This document shows, in pieces, positions 1-13,697 of a DNA stretch of 64,000 bases; within the stretch, counting starts at the first letter, position 1, and each line of letters begins with the position of its first letter. The stretch is from Macrotrachela quadricornifera (Eukaryota; Rotifera; Eurotatoria; Philodinida; Philodinidae): positions 46,952 through 110,951 of the forward strand of contig JAJEKB010001260.1 in assembly GCA_022393335.1 (NCBI GenBank), written 5' to 3'. A program made the translations under genes and the position numbers. Below the pieces are notes generated by a model. That model did not search any database. It saw only the letters and a list, made by a program, of their open reading frames with translations, and had not been told where the DNA came from.

Positions 1-820
1 ATACATTCGTTTTGTCTGAAAGTTTCAGGGTATACTAATATTTGTAAGATCTCTTTATAGACATAATCACAGATCTAAATTCACTCATTTAGAAGTGCTG
101 TCGACAGGGTGCCATAGGTCGAAAAACCAGTAAAATGGTCATAATCATAACTCCATCCCAAAGTAATATGGGGATGAATCAACTGAGTGTATTTCACTAC
201 TCATTGGGGTGTACAAGATAGAAGTAGTCTCAATCTAAAAGCTTTTTACCACCTAAAAAGGTTTCCTCGTCAGTTAAAATTACGTGGTCTACAGAAATCC
301 TATCTTAATCATCCCAGCCGATATGAGTTTAAAACTTCGACAATCTAACTCGCTCGAAGATAGATAGCTACAATATATGTTCGCCTGATACTTTCGTCTC
401 GAAAGACCTAGGCTTAGCTGTAATATCCATTTCCACAACATATAATTACGGCTCACAAAATTATATAAACTCGGACTAGCTCGATGCGTTTAAGTTCAGG
501 AAGTCGATGGGTTTACTTACCACTCTAGAAGAATCTGATTAGGTCGAGGTTCACGGATCTAAACACGGGATTGGCGGAGTGCATAGCCCAAAAGGATCTA
601 ATTGCTCCAATGTTCGAGGGCCAAAAAACACGATTGGCTGATTCTAAAGCCTAAAAGATTCTGATCAGTTCAAAATTAGGGTGCAGCGATCGCTGACCTA
701 TGGTACCGCGTTGAAAATGATCGCAGTGATTATTCTGTAGATAGATAATTTTACGTTATTGTACTGTCCTTTAACGTTTGACCTTACACCCGACGCCAAT
801 CAAACAAATTATGACTTTTT
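1..820. other. Gene-free stretch
   Basis: No open frame or splice-consistent exon chain was seen. Base composition is less AT-rich than the rest of the window. Around 550-660 there is a weak short repeat in which a 'cacg-attggc' core recurs about 65 bases apart. No function can be assigned. Confidence 0.4.
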
Positions 821-869
821 ATGTGGCCCTCCATTCAGACAGCGAAATCCGTTGAAAATTTTGATAAAA

Positions 870-1430
870 TAATAATACCATTCCATTCCTTGACCGCAAG
901 GGTCTTTAGTGACACTTTATTAAAAGTCATTGATTTCTTAGAAAAAACCTTTTATGACCTAAAAAAATCATTTGGAAATCTTGAAAAACTAATAATGCCA
1001 TTTGATTTCTTGGCCCCAACAGCTTTTGGTCAAACTTTATCAGTAAAGAAAATTTTTTTGTAAAAAACCTTTCCTTTGTGTAAAAAAGTTAATCTGAAAA
1101 AAATTTTAAGAAATTGACATCATCAATCGATTTCTCTACCCTGATGTCCTTTGATCAAACTTTCTAAAAAAAAAATTTTTTCTTAAAAAAGCCTTTTTTT
1201 AGCAACAAAAATTACTTGAAAAAGTTGAAAAACTAATAGTCCCATTCGATTCCGCGACCCCGTAAACCTTTGGTCAAACTTTATAGAAAATCATTTTTTT
1301 CGTAAAAACCACATCCTTTGTGTGAAAAAATTAATCTCAAAAAAATTTTACAAAAACTTATTCTTGATTTGGATTCCTCGAGCCCGAAAACCTTTGGTCA
1401 AACTTTATAATGGTACTTTGAAGCCTTTGT
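870..1430. repeat. Tandem ~122-bp repeat, about five diverged units
   Basis: A core of the form 'cctttggtcaaactttat' recurs near 902, 1022, 1147, 1266 and 1390, spaced about 120-125 bases. Each core is followed by an A/T-rich stretch ('gtaaaaa..c..tttgtgt', then 'aatct.aaaaaaatttt') and a 'gatt..ctcgaccc'-like segment. Units are diverged, so the array is old. Open frames here (for example 821-1063) are translations of the repeat, not genes. The same unit family reappears at 63300-63660. Confidence 0.75.
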
Positions 1431-1530
1431 GTTCTTTTGACCTGCAACACACATAGACAAACGCATTTTAGTTTTTTTCATATCACCCTTCCTTCAGTCG
1501 AAGGGATAAGAGAGAAAAAAAGAACACACA

Positions 1531-1810
1531 ATGCTGTTCATCACCCACCATGAGGAAATCCTCAGTTTGTAGCAAAACATCTGTTTTTGACGAAAAATAT
1601 CAAACCTTATCCATTCTTAACATCAATTGATCAATTTCGATACCAGCACTATAGGCGATTGTGTTCATCACACCCCATGGTAAAAACAACAACTCACAAA
1701 AAAAGCAGCTGTTTTTGATAAAATATACCAAACCTCACTAATTCCTAACATCAATTGATCAATTCAGATATCACCACAATAAACAATGGTGTTCGTTACA
1801 CACCATGGAA
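1531..1810. repeat. ~129-bp tandem repeat, two full copies plus a partial one
   Basis: The segment starting 'catcaattgatcaattt' at 1620 and ending 'caccccatgg' at 1679 recurs, diverged, at 1749-1808. Each copy is preceded by a matching 'ctgtttttga..aaatat' block. A partial upstream unit starts near 1531 ('gttcatcacccaccatg'). No coding capacity is evident. Confidence 0.65.
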
Positions 1811-4800
1811 CATGGTCTGGTGAAACCCGGTCGCAAAGAAATCTGCTTGATCGAAAACCTGAGGACATATAAACATGATGTTCCTTTGACCCAAATACCA
1901 GAAAACGAACGCATTTTAGTTTTTATATATGACCTCCTTTCAGTCGAGGGAACATGTTTTAATATGAAATGGAAAGATTTAAGTTGCAGGCTAGTACATT
2001 CTTGAGAGTATGGGTAACAACGACAATTTGGACACGAGTCTAACTGAGTTTGAGGATTAACCCTTGAATACCATAGTTATCTTTTGATACGAATAAAATA
2101 TAGTATACGCTATTAATAGATTAACCCACTGGTTTATATGAATTCCGAGAGTGATAAAATGACAAAATCGAAATGATTGTCTTGCGACAAAACATTCCGT
2201 AGACAATAACTTGTCTACAAAATATTTTGACGAAAGTGTGCATTGGTGAAAAACATAGAAATCATTTTCTGTATAATCATGAAGAGTCTATTCAGCTATT
2301 CCTTGATACAATGTTTGTTTCTGACCATATCTGCAAATGGTTCAATAGAAAATGAAGCTTAACTAGGGATGGTGGAGCCCTTATGCTTGAGGAAGCTCAA
2401 TATTAAAAAAAAATGATGGACTTAATTCTAAGTTTATAATGATGTCTCAAAATACTATCAATACAATTTATTTTATATCTATTTTTGTGCCGAAAAATGC
2501 TGCAATTTTAAGTTTCTTTCAACGAATCTATTACGTGCACTCACTACAATACTTGTATCAAGAAATCCTATTAGCTTTGACGAATTTTTCAGAACTGAAA
2601 TAAAATATATACAAAAAGTTTGCCCTTCGCACTATATTTTTACATAATATCGATTTCCTAATTACTTCTACACAAATAAACCATAAAAACTTGATTTTCT
2701 TTCAAGATATGTCGTTAAATTCTTCAAAGAATTCAGTAAAATAGTTTTCTTGATTTATTCCAATCACTTGAAATCAGAAAATTCCACTTTCAGATTAGTT
2801 CACCGTTTTCCACCTTGAAATTTCTATTAATTTTCAGTGGGAAATGGCCGTACTTCATTTACGTACGAATACTATTAAGTTGTTCTCCCCTGTGATCAAA
2901 AATGACTCTAAAATTAAAAGTAAACAATTAGGCAATTCATCGTCTGAAAAGAAAATCATATCTTATCTATGAGAAGAAGAATTATAGCATTTCGTAATTC
3001 TTTACGTTTAACGTCTCAAAATCAAGTAGTAATTAAAGAAAAAATTTTCCTTGAAAAAAATTTCAAGTTTCAATGTTTCTTTTTTTATGAAAATAAACGA
3101 AGAACAGATGTATTACGAATATTTTTAATATTCAGAGCAAATGAACAGGATTTGTGATGCAGTTACCGTAGAAAATCTAACAACAGTCCCCATGATTCAT
3201 TTTTTAATATTTTCAAGATCCACTTCATCATCCTATGAAAGGAATGAAGGCAGTAATACCTTCTCTCCTGCCGCGAAATAGGTAAATTCTTTGATTTTAA
3301 TGCATTTAGTAAATGGCAAAAAAAAAAGAATCTTGAAAGACCCTCATTCTCGAAGACGTATCTTTTAAAAAAGATTTCAATATTATATCATTTGTTTGAA
3401 CAGAGATATATCGTAAATAACTATGTAGAAAGCGTGTCGAGACATTAGATTTCTCTTTATTAAAAGTTAAAGTTTTGAAAATTAGTAAATTTCTCATTTC
3501 CTTCATGTCACTCTTTCATTATCGTGTGAGAAATTTAAAGCCTCCTCTAAATTAGAATCACTCCACCGCCTCTGGTCATCTTACTAGACATTAATAATCA
3601 ATAAAGAAAATCTAAACAAATCTTTTATATAAAATGATGTTGATGTTAATAAATACGATCCATTCATTCTAGTTTAAACATACAAGATAATAAAAAATTT
3701 TGTCGTATACATGTATATGTATATGATATGAATATAGAAAATCTTCAATTTGAGTTTATTTATATTTAAGAAACAAAGTAAAAGTAATATTTATCAAAGT
3801 GCTTGACTAAGTCCAGTTAAATGATGCGTAGCAATGCATTCTTCAATATTTCTACCATTATCATCATCTGATCGAACAATATTTCCGATGACGCAATATT
3901 TGTAATATAATTAATAAGTAGATTATTAATCCATGATGATAGCAGAGATAAAATACTCATCAAATTTATTCTAGAAAATTGCTTTTCATGATTCATACTA
4001 AATTGTAACCAATCTGATGTTTAGTAAATATCTAGTCATTTCATGCTAACGTATCTATTAATAAATCTTTATTGATTTTTAGATTATAATAATGATTATT
4101 ATTGAAAAACTGCAGTCATCTTTTTTTTATGTATTAAAAGCGATGAAATATTGAATCGTTATTATAGTATAATTATACGAATAGATTTGTGTTTGTAAAT
4201 TGAACAAAATGATAGGTTGATTTAATAGAAAGGCAAAACAAACACGAATAGTATCTAAAGCATATCATCAATTTCTTGTACTATGATGAGAAAAAATTCT
4301 AAGAATAGGATTAATTCATTATAGATCCAAAGTTGTGAACAAGTTAATTGATATTTTTGATTTTTTTTTAAAAACCCGCTAAATTCGGTATATCAATCTG
4401 ATTAGTTTCAAGTATGTATTTAATTTATTTCAATAAAGATAATATATGATGATGAGTTCTTACAGAGAATAAAAAAATTTAATTTGATGAAGCATATAAG
4501 GCAGAGATTAAAGAAATTCTTCTATCAGTCAATATTATACCTGCACAGTACTTAACTGACATTTTTATGATGAAAGATAAAACCAGAAAGACAAATATTA
4601 AATCACACGTACATGACTTGATGCGATGTTTTATCATCGGATCAGATCAAACTAATAGCTCTGTATGGATTAAATTTCTATAGATCGGAAATATAGCAGT
4701 AACAATTTGGTTGTTTTAATTCACATACTACAAAAACGCTGACTTTTCAATCTCAAATGAATTAATAGTCAGCCTCTCAAACAAATGAAAATAAATTAAA

Positions 4801-5220
4801 ATCAAAGATTTGTTCGCAATAAAATATAATATAACTTTCAAAATATTGTTATATATATATATATATATATTGTTCATACTGTTCATTGCTAGTCACACAG
4901 TCACTGACAAAATGTCAAATTTGGAAAAAATCTCGACATATACATACATATCAAACAAAAGAAAAAAAAACAAAGTTTGTACCACAGCAATGAATACAAC
5001 AACAAACCACACAAAAGAAAGAAAGAAAAGAAAGTGTTTTTCATGATATGAATACACGCTCAACGACAATAACACCACCACAGGTACATTATATATAGCA
5101 CCATTAACTGTGTTGAATTAAGGACTTAATTAGGAAAAAAAAAATAGAGAACTAAAAAAAGAAAAGAATATAGTTTTCTATGAAATTAACACCGGGATAA
5201 TTATTAATCAACAAGATAAA
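1811..5220. other. Gene-free stretch
   Basis: Very AT-rich sequence with short TA runs (for example 4850-4870). No exon chain or protein family was recognised on either strand. The short open frames carry no recognisable domain. It lies beyond the 3' end of the RGS14-like gene. Confidence 0.45.
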
Positions 5221-8200
5221 TCACCGTTTAGATATACGATCATTTTCAAATAAAGTTGGAGATATTTCAGGTGTAGATGAATGAAGATAATCATCATTTG
5301 GCTAAAAAATAAAGCATAAAGAAATATATTTTAAAACGAAAATTCTGTGCTTTTATTTTAAAAATATAATAAAACATACAGAAATAAATGTTGCTTTTGA
5401 TTGTGTAACTGTTTTTAATATTCCACATTCATCAAATTTAATATCTTCATCATTTTCTGGTATCATTTCAAATATATCATTTATAATTCGAAATTTTTGT
5501 CTACTTGATGTATCTAAATAAATGAAAAGCATTTTCTTTTTCTTGTTTTGCTAAAATACTTACCAATACCTGATGCTGTTTTTGGTAAACAATGTATTCT
5601 TTGATTATCATAACAACCAACTAATTCATTTAAATTTAGTGGTATTAATGAATCATTCTAAGAATTAATCAAATACAAAAAGAGAAAAAAAAAAAATTTT
5701 TTAACATACAGCATAAAAAACAAATTGACTAAGAGAATATTTTAATTTTTCAACAATTGGTTGTAATATTTGTAATAATGTTCGTTTTGGATCACATCGT
5801 ACACATAAAATTTTTTTTGGAAAATCAAAACGTATTAATATACGAATTTCCACTCGAATTTCTTTTCCCGATAAACTTAATAATGGTTCTTGAATATCAA
5901 TAGTTTGCTAAAAGGAAAAACATCATGAATTAAATGAGAAAATGATTAGTTCGAATTTACCTGATCATTTGAATATAATTCAGTTCGATACCATATTAAT
6001 CCTCGTTTAGCAAATAAACGATTAGTAGCTTGTTGAATAGAATTTGTTGAATTATATGTTAAAATAACAGTTGATGTAGAATCCGGAAATATAAAACGAC
6101 AAAAACGAGATGCATCTATTGATGATGTTGGAGAATAATCCTATGAATAATGAAGAAACAAAAAAACAATATATATATATATATAATTAACTAATATTTA
6201 CAAATTTTTTTTCAATAAAATCTTGATTTATATCTGAACGTGAAATAAAATTAAACAATGATGAATCTTGTTGATTAATATTTGATGAATATTTATTTAT
6301 TTTATTTGTATTTCCTGTTGTTATTAATGAAGATGATGATGAATATGATGTTATTGGAAATTTCATTGATGTTAATGTTGGTGTTAATTCTACTGATGCT
6401 GATTTATTTGTTGTTGATGAAGTATTATTTTCATATAATGATGTATTTATAGGTTGATGATGATGAAAATTGGACGATGACGAGGGTGTATCACGTTTAA
6501 CTAAATGTAAATATTTAATTAATAGAGAATATGAAACATATTAGTTTTATAAATATTTTCTTTTTTTTAATTTCTATTTTAGAAAATATTTTACTATCTA
6601 CCTGATTAAAGTAGAAAAGACACTGAAATACACTAATCATCACTGGAATCTTCGTTGAGCGCGTTACTCGCCGAGGTTGACACTGTAACGAAGAGAGAGA
6701 GGCATCTATATCGTTTAAACTGTTATTTGAACTAAATTATGTATGGATATATATATATATATATAGATAGATAGATACATAGGTATATGTGAATGGAGAC
6801 TAAAAAGAATGACAAGGGTCTATTTTAAATGCAAGAAAATCAGTATTAATTTTCATTTTTGTCTTTTTATATTAACATATAGTACAACAATGAAATTAAT
6901 ACTGATTAAAAGAAGAATATATAATGTGCAATAAAATATTTATAGTGCGTTAATAACAGTACCGAACAGTGACATGCTCTTTCATTGTTTTCATTATACT
7001 AGTGTAATGCATATGTATATATGTGTGTATATATTTCAATAGTAGATTAGATCATATCGATCAATCATTAATCTCAGTTCACACCTCATTCACATGCAGA
7101 GCATTAACAACTGACACTAAGCTGTCAACACGTGAAAACAACTAGTAATAGTAGCAATAGCAATAGCAACAGCACAATTTGATAATGATCATTTACTAAT
7201 ATATTCTCTATCTATTTGTGTCTCGATGTTTTTTCGAGTTTCCACAATTAGATGGAGAAAACAAAAAACACAATCTTTTAGGAAGGTTATTAATTGGACA
7301 AATTCTTTTTTTTTTTTTTTTCTATGTATATAGATGCAAAACATCAAAAAAAAAAAAGAAAACTTGCTTGTCTCTGGCGCAGCTAAATAAATTTAAATGA
7401 TGTATACATCAACTAGATATATACAAACTAACCTGATAGACGTTTCCATTTGATGAATGCTACAAAATAAATACTTATTAAAATAATGAATAAAAAAAGA
7501 AAACTTAATTTTTTACCTTTTGTCCAAGGTAAAAGTGGACTTCGTTTTTTATCTTTTTTCTCTTCTTCTTTCAATTTACCCTAGAAAACAAACAAAAAAA
7601 GAAAATTTAATCTATAGATAAATTTTATATTTTTTTCTTTTCTATATTATTTTCTCTTTTTTTTCATACAACAGAATCAATTGTTTTTGAACGTTCTTCA
7701 CTATTTACTGATGTTTGTTGTGCTTGTTTTGTATATGGTATAGATTTTCCTTCCATTTCACTCATAATACATTCTTTATACATATTTGATTTTAAAAATC
7801 TTGCATATGAATCAAGTTTCATTAATTGAAATATCTGAGATTGAGCCTTTTCAAATATATGAGCATGAGGTTTATTTAATGATTGTTGACATTCTTGCCG
7901 TGTTCTACTATCAATATTTATTCGACATGAACCATCATCTGTATCATGTAAATATGTTGACCAAATTGAATTAGCTTTAGAACGTATCTAAATAATGGAA
8001 AATATTTATTTTCTATATAATAAAAAATAAAAATGATAACAAACTTCATCAGGATCTGACAATTTTTTAAATTTTTCGCATTCAATCCAAAATTGAATAT
8101 TTTCTTGACTAAATTCTTTTTTTAAAAATTCTGTAAATACATGTAAACCCATTTCATCATTGAGCAATTTTTCAAATGCAACAGCCCATGAAGCAACACG

Positions 8201-8441
8201 ACCAATTTCTAATAATTTATTTGTTGCTTCAGCATCTTCATCTTCACATTGTTTATGAACACTTGTTAAAGAATTTGATATAGATAAACGTGTTGCAGTT
8301 AAATCTCCTGTTTCTTCATCAGTAACTGCAAGTGACTAAAATATAAATCAAAATAAATTATCATAGACATTTTATTGATTTATGTACCTTAGCTTTAATA
8401 AGTTTTTGTGTAACACGACGTGATCTTATCTCAGACGACAT
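5221..8441 (-). CDS. RGS14-like regulator of G-protein signalling (RGS-RBD-RBD), proximal-promoter isoform
   Basis: Predicted GTPase-activating protein for Gi/o-type alpha subunits with two Ras-binding domains. Exons on the minus strand: 8441-8388, 8335-8045, 7987-7673, 7580-7517, 7459-7433, 6500-6202, 6140-5961, 5907-5710, 5657-5564, 5513-5380, 5301-5221; all phases agree and give about 578 residues ending in TGA. The RGS domain is at about 64-205, with '[15 protein letters not shown]' and '[17 protein letters not shown]', both typical of the R12 subfamily (RGS10/12/14). A basic '[14 protein letters not shown]' linker and a Ser/Asn-rich stretch follow. Two ubiquitin-fold RBDs come next (about 358-430, starting '[16 protein letters not shown]', and about 430-500). 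No GoLoco motif was seen in the tail, unlike animal RGS12/14. At least five other first exons lie upstream and splice in the same phase to the exon at 8335. The symbol is not assigned because RGS12 and RGS14 are not separable here. Confidence 0.9.
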
Positions 8442-9373
8442 CAAAACTTATTATTATCAAATGTGAACATCATATATGAGGGAAAATAAAACGGAATATG
8501 GAAAATTGAACACGACAAGAGACGGAAGAACGTGTATAATCTCCTTTGTTTTAACTTTATATCGTGCGTAGATTTCTCTCTCTCTCTCTCCTTCCCTCCC
8601 TTCTTCTCTCTTTCTCTCTTTACTAGACAGGATTCTCTATGAAAATGTTGCTAGCGGCAGTGATAAATATTATTCTTGTTAAGCACCAGTTGATGTGTTT
8701 TTCCTGTCATAGAAGTGCGTATAGCGCATCAATGTAGACAAAACGCACGAAGGCAACGACTGTCTCAATATGTCATTCTTCTTCGTTTTATTCTCTATTT
8801 GACACGCATATATATATATATATATTGAAATAGATAAATGTAGTTGTTTAGACTTCACCTCTCTTTCTTATTTGACATGTTCCGAAACCGGAAAAAAGGA
8901 TACAAAATATGAATAAGATAAAAGCGAAAAGAAAAATAAGTGCCATCATTTTTTTTCTTTCTTTTTTATTCAGATGATAATAAACAGATGTGACTTGTTC
9001 TTATTCGAATTAACTACTAGTTTCTTTCTTTTTTTTTTTTATTCTTGTCTAGTTGACAAATAATCAATGTCAAGTAGTCGAGATTTTTTTTTTTCTATCA
9101 TTATTAATGCTCTTCTAAAAAAGCTTATCTGTCCTTTTCCTGTTATCTTCAAATTACAACCTCGAGATTTCGACAACAAAACTGTGGTGCAAACGAGAGA
9201 GGCTATTTGACAAGAACTATCATTATAAATTTTCAGTATACTAAGAGAGTATATATATATATATATATTGTTTATCAGATTTTAATAAAAGATTATTTAT
9301 TATATAGGTCTTTTTTTTTTGCTATCGAAAAATCTCAAGAGAAATTTCAAAAATTAATTTTCTTATAACATAC

Positions 9374-9481
9374 CAATGTATTTGGAAGTTTATAATCATT
9401 AACACTCGACTGACGACGAAAGTCAGTAAGGAAATTTCGTATAAATAAACGATGTTTTATATTAATATTACTATTACGCAT
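9374..9481 (-). CDS. Alternative first coding exon of the RGS14-like gene
   Basis: An ATG-initiated 36-codon open segment (MRNSN...) ends exactly at a GTATGT donor in phase 0, the phase required by the shared RGS exon at 8335. No AG acceptor immediately precedes the ATG, so it looks like a first exon. The frame is open further upstream to another ATG at 9535, so the true start could be earlier. The encoded N-terminus is basic and matches no domain I recognise. Use of this exon is inferred, not shown. Confidence 0.6.
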
Positions 9482-10376
9482 GATATTTTTTTTTCTTCTT
9501 CTATAGGTAAAATAAATATGTATAATAAAACACAAAAGAAAATAATATATATATATGTTTTTTTTTCAATCGTTATCGTTGTTGTTTTAGTAATAGTAGT
9601 GATTGATTGTTGTTTGGAAGTGTGAAAGGAAAGAAAAGAAAGAAAGAAAGTAATTCCATTTTCGATTTGCTACTATGTGTTTTTGACTAACAGAGTTCCT
9701 TGCTCTTATAATCCTTAAAAGCTCAGTAACATGCAATGTCGAGACAACGACTTCTTCCTGTTCCTTCTTCTTCTTCTTCATCGCCTTTTGTTAGTCGTAC
9801 GATAGAAATATTTTTTTTATCGCGTCAATGCCCACAAGTCTTTCGTCTTCAATAGTTCATACAAACGGATTCAATGCTAGAACGGACGCATGAAATCAAT
9901 AATTGAGTCTCAACGAATAACAATAGTGAATGAGAAAAAAAAAAAAAAAAAACTACTAGCAAAAATAACACAATAGTTGACTCGTTTTTTTTTTCTATTG
10001 ATCACATCGATTAGATATACGATTAAGAAACAAAATCTTTTTTTTCTTCAATCCTATAAATAATAACAATTTATTGACTATTAAAATATAATTAAATATC
10101 TAATATATAGACAAATCAAGAAAATCAAATATAATTTAAAATAGAAAAGAAAAAAATCAATTGTGTGTAATGTATCGGAAAAAGATCAATTCGGAATGAT
10201 GTGATGCTAAGTGTATACACATGCAAACTAACGGATACAAACAAAAAACATATTCCCTAGATTTTTTTTTTTTCATTGACTATCGAGACTTACAATAAAA
10301 AAAAAAGTAATATAATCAAACATTATTCAATAGTGTATTCTTATTTTTCTATTTAATTCTTATATGATTAGACTAC

Positions 10377-10478
10377 CTGTGTACGATGTGTTCGTTGTAA
10401 TCCAATAAAATTTGATATATAAATTTGATTACTACTTTCATAAAATTGTATATCCTTTTTCTTTTTACTGTTTAACAT
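10377..10478 (-). CDS. Alternative first coding exon of the RGS14-like gene
   Basis: A 34-codon open segment starts with ATG after an A/T-rich leader, encodes a lysine-rich start (MLNSKKKK) and ends with CAG followed by GTAGTC, phase 0. It is compatible with splicing to the common exon at 8335. No acceptor precedes it. Its product has no recognised domain. Confidence 0.55.
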
Positions 10479-10989
10479 TGTCAAAAAAAAAGAATGAAGA
10501 CTGTCATAATTCGGGCAAGAAGATCTATGATAGCTTTACATTTTCTTTTGTTTGGGTTATATCATAATATAAATGAAGAGAATCTTGTCACGAGTATCTA
10601 ATAGAATCACGAACTGTTTCTCATTTGTTATTATTCAAGTGTGAAACAACATTGAAAAAAAATGAAGAAAATGATCAACATCATTCATTGTATAAAACAA
10701 TAAGTAAAAGAACAAACAAAGAAAAAAATCTAGAAAACTAATCAAGCAAAAATATTAATTGTAGATTTTTTAAAAAAGAAAAAAAAATCTTCTCTTTTTT
10801 CCCATCATTCTCCAATTAGTAACATGCGATCATATAAAAAGACAAAATTTTATCTTGAATATATCTGTAAAAAAAATCTTTTTTTTTCTCTTCTTGTCCT
10901 ACATAGAAAATGATGTATTATGCTTGATAGAAATTATCTTTTCTTTTTTTTTTTTTCATAAAATAAATGAAAATATATTATATTCTAAC

Positions 10990-11094
10990 CTGAACAGCAT
11001 GACTGGGTAATGGTGAATAACAAGAAAGACGATGAGTCGTTCGTGCACATTCAGTTAAAAATTCATCCAAAGTTTTCATTGTTGATATTGACAT
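10990..11094 (-). CDS. Alternative first coding exon of the RGS14-like gene
   Basis: A 35-codon open segment (MSISTMKTLDEF...) ends with CAG at a GTTAGA donor in phase 0. A long T/A tract and no AG precede the ATG. A GA-dinucleotide tract lies about 230 bases upstream (11322-11338), as at several of the other first exons. It would supply a different N-terminus to the same RGS-RBD-RBD body. Confidence 0.6.
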
Positions 11095-12492
11095 AGTTTT
11101 TTTTTTTTTCAAATATAAATTGTCAATCAATTGATAATAAATATTCTATTTGATAATTTTTCGTATTTTTAACAAAAATAAAATCAATGTTTAGATAATA
11201 TAAGATGTCTATGCGCATATTTCATAATAAAATTTTATTTATTGTCGATGTCGTATGATGAGAAACATCGGCAAAAGATAGTTGAAGATGTTGGTTAGAA
11301 TAGAGATATGGGAATGAACGATAGAGAGAGAGAGAGAGTGAGTCTTATTAATTCTAATCGTATTAGAAACAAAAAAAAAAATAAGAAGACAAGATCGGAC
11401 AACAAATACAGACAGTCAAATCGCTATATTTCATCGCAACTATAAAAGAAAAATAGAAAAAAAAATTCTGTTTTTCTCCCCTTGACATAAAGTTGAACGC
11501 CGACGCATACCATGTAAACTATATTTATAATATTGCTAGAGTCTCTTCTCATTATTAAACAATATTGAATTCTCATGCGCGTTCATTCATATAGAATTAG
11601 AGACGGAAAGATGAACAAATGTTGCATTTAGAAAAACGTAATATAAACTCAATAGTATAAGTAATACATGACGACTAATTAGTCTTACTTCCGAAAAATA
11701 AAAAGAAAATCAAGATGAAATAAATTAGCAAATATGTCAATAATTTATATTAATAACAAATCTAATAAACACTTTTTTTTTTAAATCTTAATACTGTTTC
11801 TCAAAAAAAAAGAATTTCAATGAATTTTTCTAATTAAACATTCCATTCCAATCCTTTATATATATATATATATATATCACATAAATAACTTTTATTTCCC
11901 TCTAAAAAAAAGCCCAACAGCATTAAATAATCTGTTGGTGAAATAATATGAATATTTTTTTAAGAAAATTGATTATAATTGAAGGCCAATGAGCTCAAAG
12001 TATTTTCTTTTTTAAAATCACCTTTTAATATATGAATAAAATCTAAAGTAAGAAAATGCTTTCCGTCCGATTATTATTCCATTAGCTTCATTACCTCCAG
12101 GTAACTGAAAAGATTTTACTTCAATCAAAAAGAAAAAAAAAGGACATATTTTCTTATTCATAAAGTTCATTAATAGCAAAAAGAATTTTGTTTTTTTCAT
12201 CTAAAAATTTCAATAACCTTTTCAACGGGTTAATATATCATCCAGACGGAAGTAAAAAAGAAGTCGAACTTATATAATGATGATGATTTATGTATATGTA
12301 TCCTTCGAGGTTTCTCTTATTAAATCTACTAAATAAAGAATTTTTATCAAAGAAGATTAAGTATTAAAGCTTATTTATAATTTTTGATTGTTTATCATTA
12401 AATAAATGAACAATAATTAATTATAATCAAAAGAAAAATAAAACATAATATTATAAAAGAAAATTACGAATTACAATAAGATTAATCTTTTC

Positions 12493-12496
<4 letters not shown>

Positions 12497-12522
<26 letters not shown>
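12497..12522. repeat. ATA trinucleotide microsatellite
   Basis: A run of 'aat' units lies in the long intronic or inter-promoter stretch of the RGS14-like locus. It is non-coding and belongs to no gene model here. Confidence 0.8.
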
Positions 12523-12527
<5 letters not shown>

Positions 12528-13272
12528 AACAAAATATATTTAAATATTTACATTTATAAATCAAGACAAACATCTTTAGAAGATACGAGGATAATATCTT
12601 TTCTTTTTCTTTCTTTGGTTTTACTTAGATCGACATTTTTAGATGATGATAATAATAACGATCGTTTACATGCACTCATCTCTTTCCCTCTCAAGGCGAT
12701 TAAGCAATCCATCATCAATATTAGTTAACTGTTACTGATGGGCTAGGCTTGATTTGTCTATATACTCTCATTCGTCATTTGGTATAACTTCTTAGTATTT
12801 TGCCTTATTGAAGAAAGATTCTTAGGCTTAGTTAATCTCAACACATTCAACATCTGTCGTCGCTTGAAGGAAAAAAATTTTTCTGTGAATATATATATAT
12901 ATATATATATAAAATGAAAGAGTAGATGAAATATAATAATAAAATGACGTTGATAGTTGTTTCTTTTTTGTTTGTTTTTTATTAGTATTTCTGCTGTTGT
13001 CAATAAGAATTCATTCAAGCATTCAATTAGCGTCAAAATAATTTTTTTTTTATATATCTAATTTTAACATAAGATAAATTTGTTGGTAGACTGAAATCTT
13101 TTCTTTTTCTTTTTCTTTTTTTTTTTTTTATATAATGTCATTATCATCATCTGCTTAGAAAAACATACAAACATATGTGTATAAGATATATAATCTTTCT
13201 TCTCTTTTTCTTTTTTTTTGTGCTCTATATTTCGATATCCAACAGCGAGACTAATTAGACTTTGTCACATAC

Positions 13273-13497
13273 CAATGTTGAAGCAGTAAAACTTGCTTTA
13301 CGTAATTGAGAATTTCTTCGTTGATGATAATTGATAATCGATGTTCGACGTTGATGTATAGCTATACCAGCAGCAGACATATTTGCTGCATTGATTATGG
13401 ATAAACGACGAGGATCAACTTCAAGTAAATGACGAGTAGTTGTTGTTGAAGTGATTTTTAATAAATTAGATGAATTATTAGGACGAAATGAGGACAT
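13273..13497 (-). CDS. Alternative first coding exon of the RGS14-like gene
   Basis: A 75-codon open segment begins MSSFRPNN and is rich in Thr, Arg and Asn, with no domain recognised. It ends with TTG at a GTATGT donor, phase 0. No acceptor precedes its ATG. GA-rich and CA-rich tracts lie 180-330 bases upstream (13675-13740 and 13809-13830). Its length and clean ATG-to-donor structure make it one of the better-supported alternative starts. Confidence 0.65.
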
Positions 13498-13674
13498 TTG
13501 TGATTAAATAATACGAATAAAAATGATCAAAGAGAAGAAAAAAAAAAAGAAAAGATGAAAAGAAGTATGAAATAAATGAAAAGTCAAATCAAAGGCGAAT
13601 AGATGTGCGAGATGTTTTTGCTTTTATCGTCGTCATCGTTGTTGCCGACCACCCACCATCTAACAGGCACATAC

Positions 13675-13697
13675 GCACACACACACACACACACACA
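13675..13697. repeat. CA dinucleotide microsatellite
   Basis: About eleven 'ac' units precede a GA-rich stretch upstream of the first exon at 13497. A second CA run lies at 17133-17156 upstream of the first exon at 16825, so both longer first exons have a CA tract in their presumed promoter region. Confidence 0.85.

Noticed and set aside
821..1063. 80-codon open frame at the left end
   Set aside because: It lies inside the 122-bp tandem repeat and its codons follow the repeat period; no domain.
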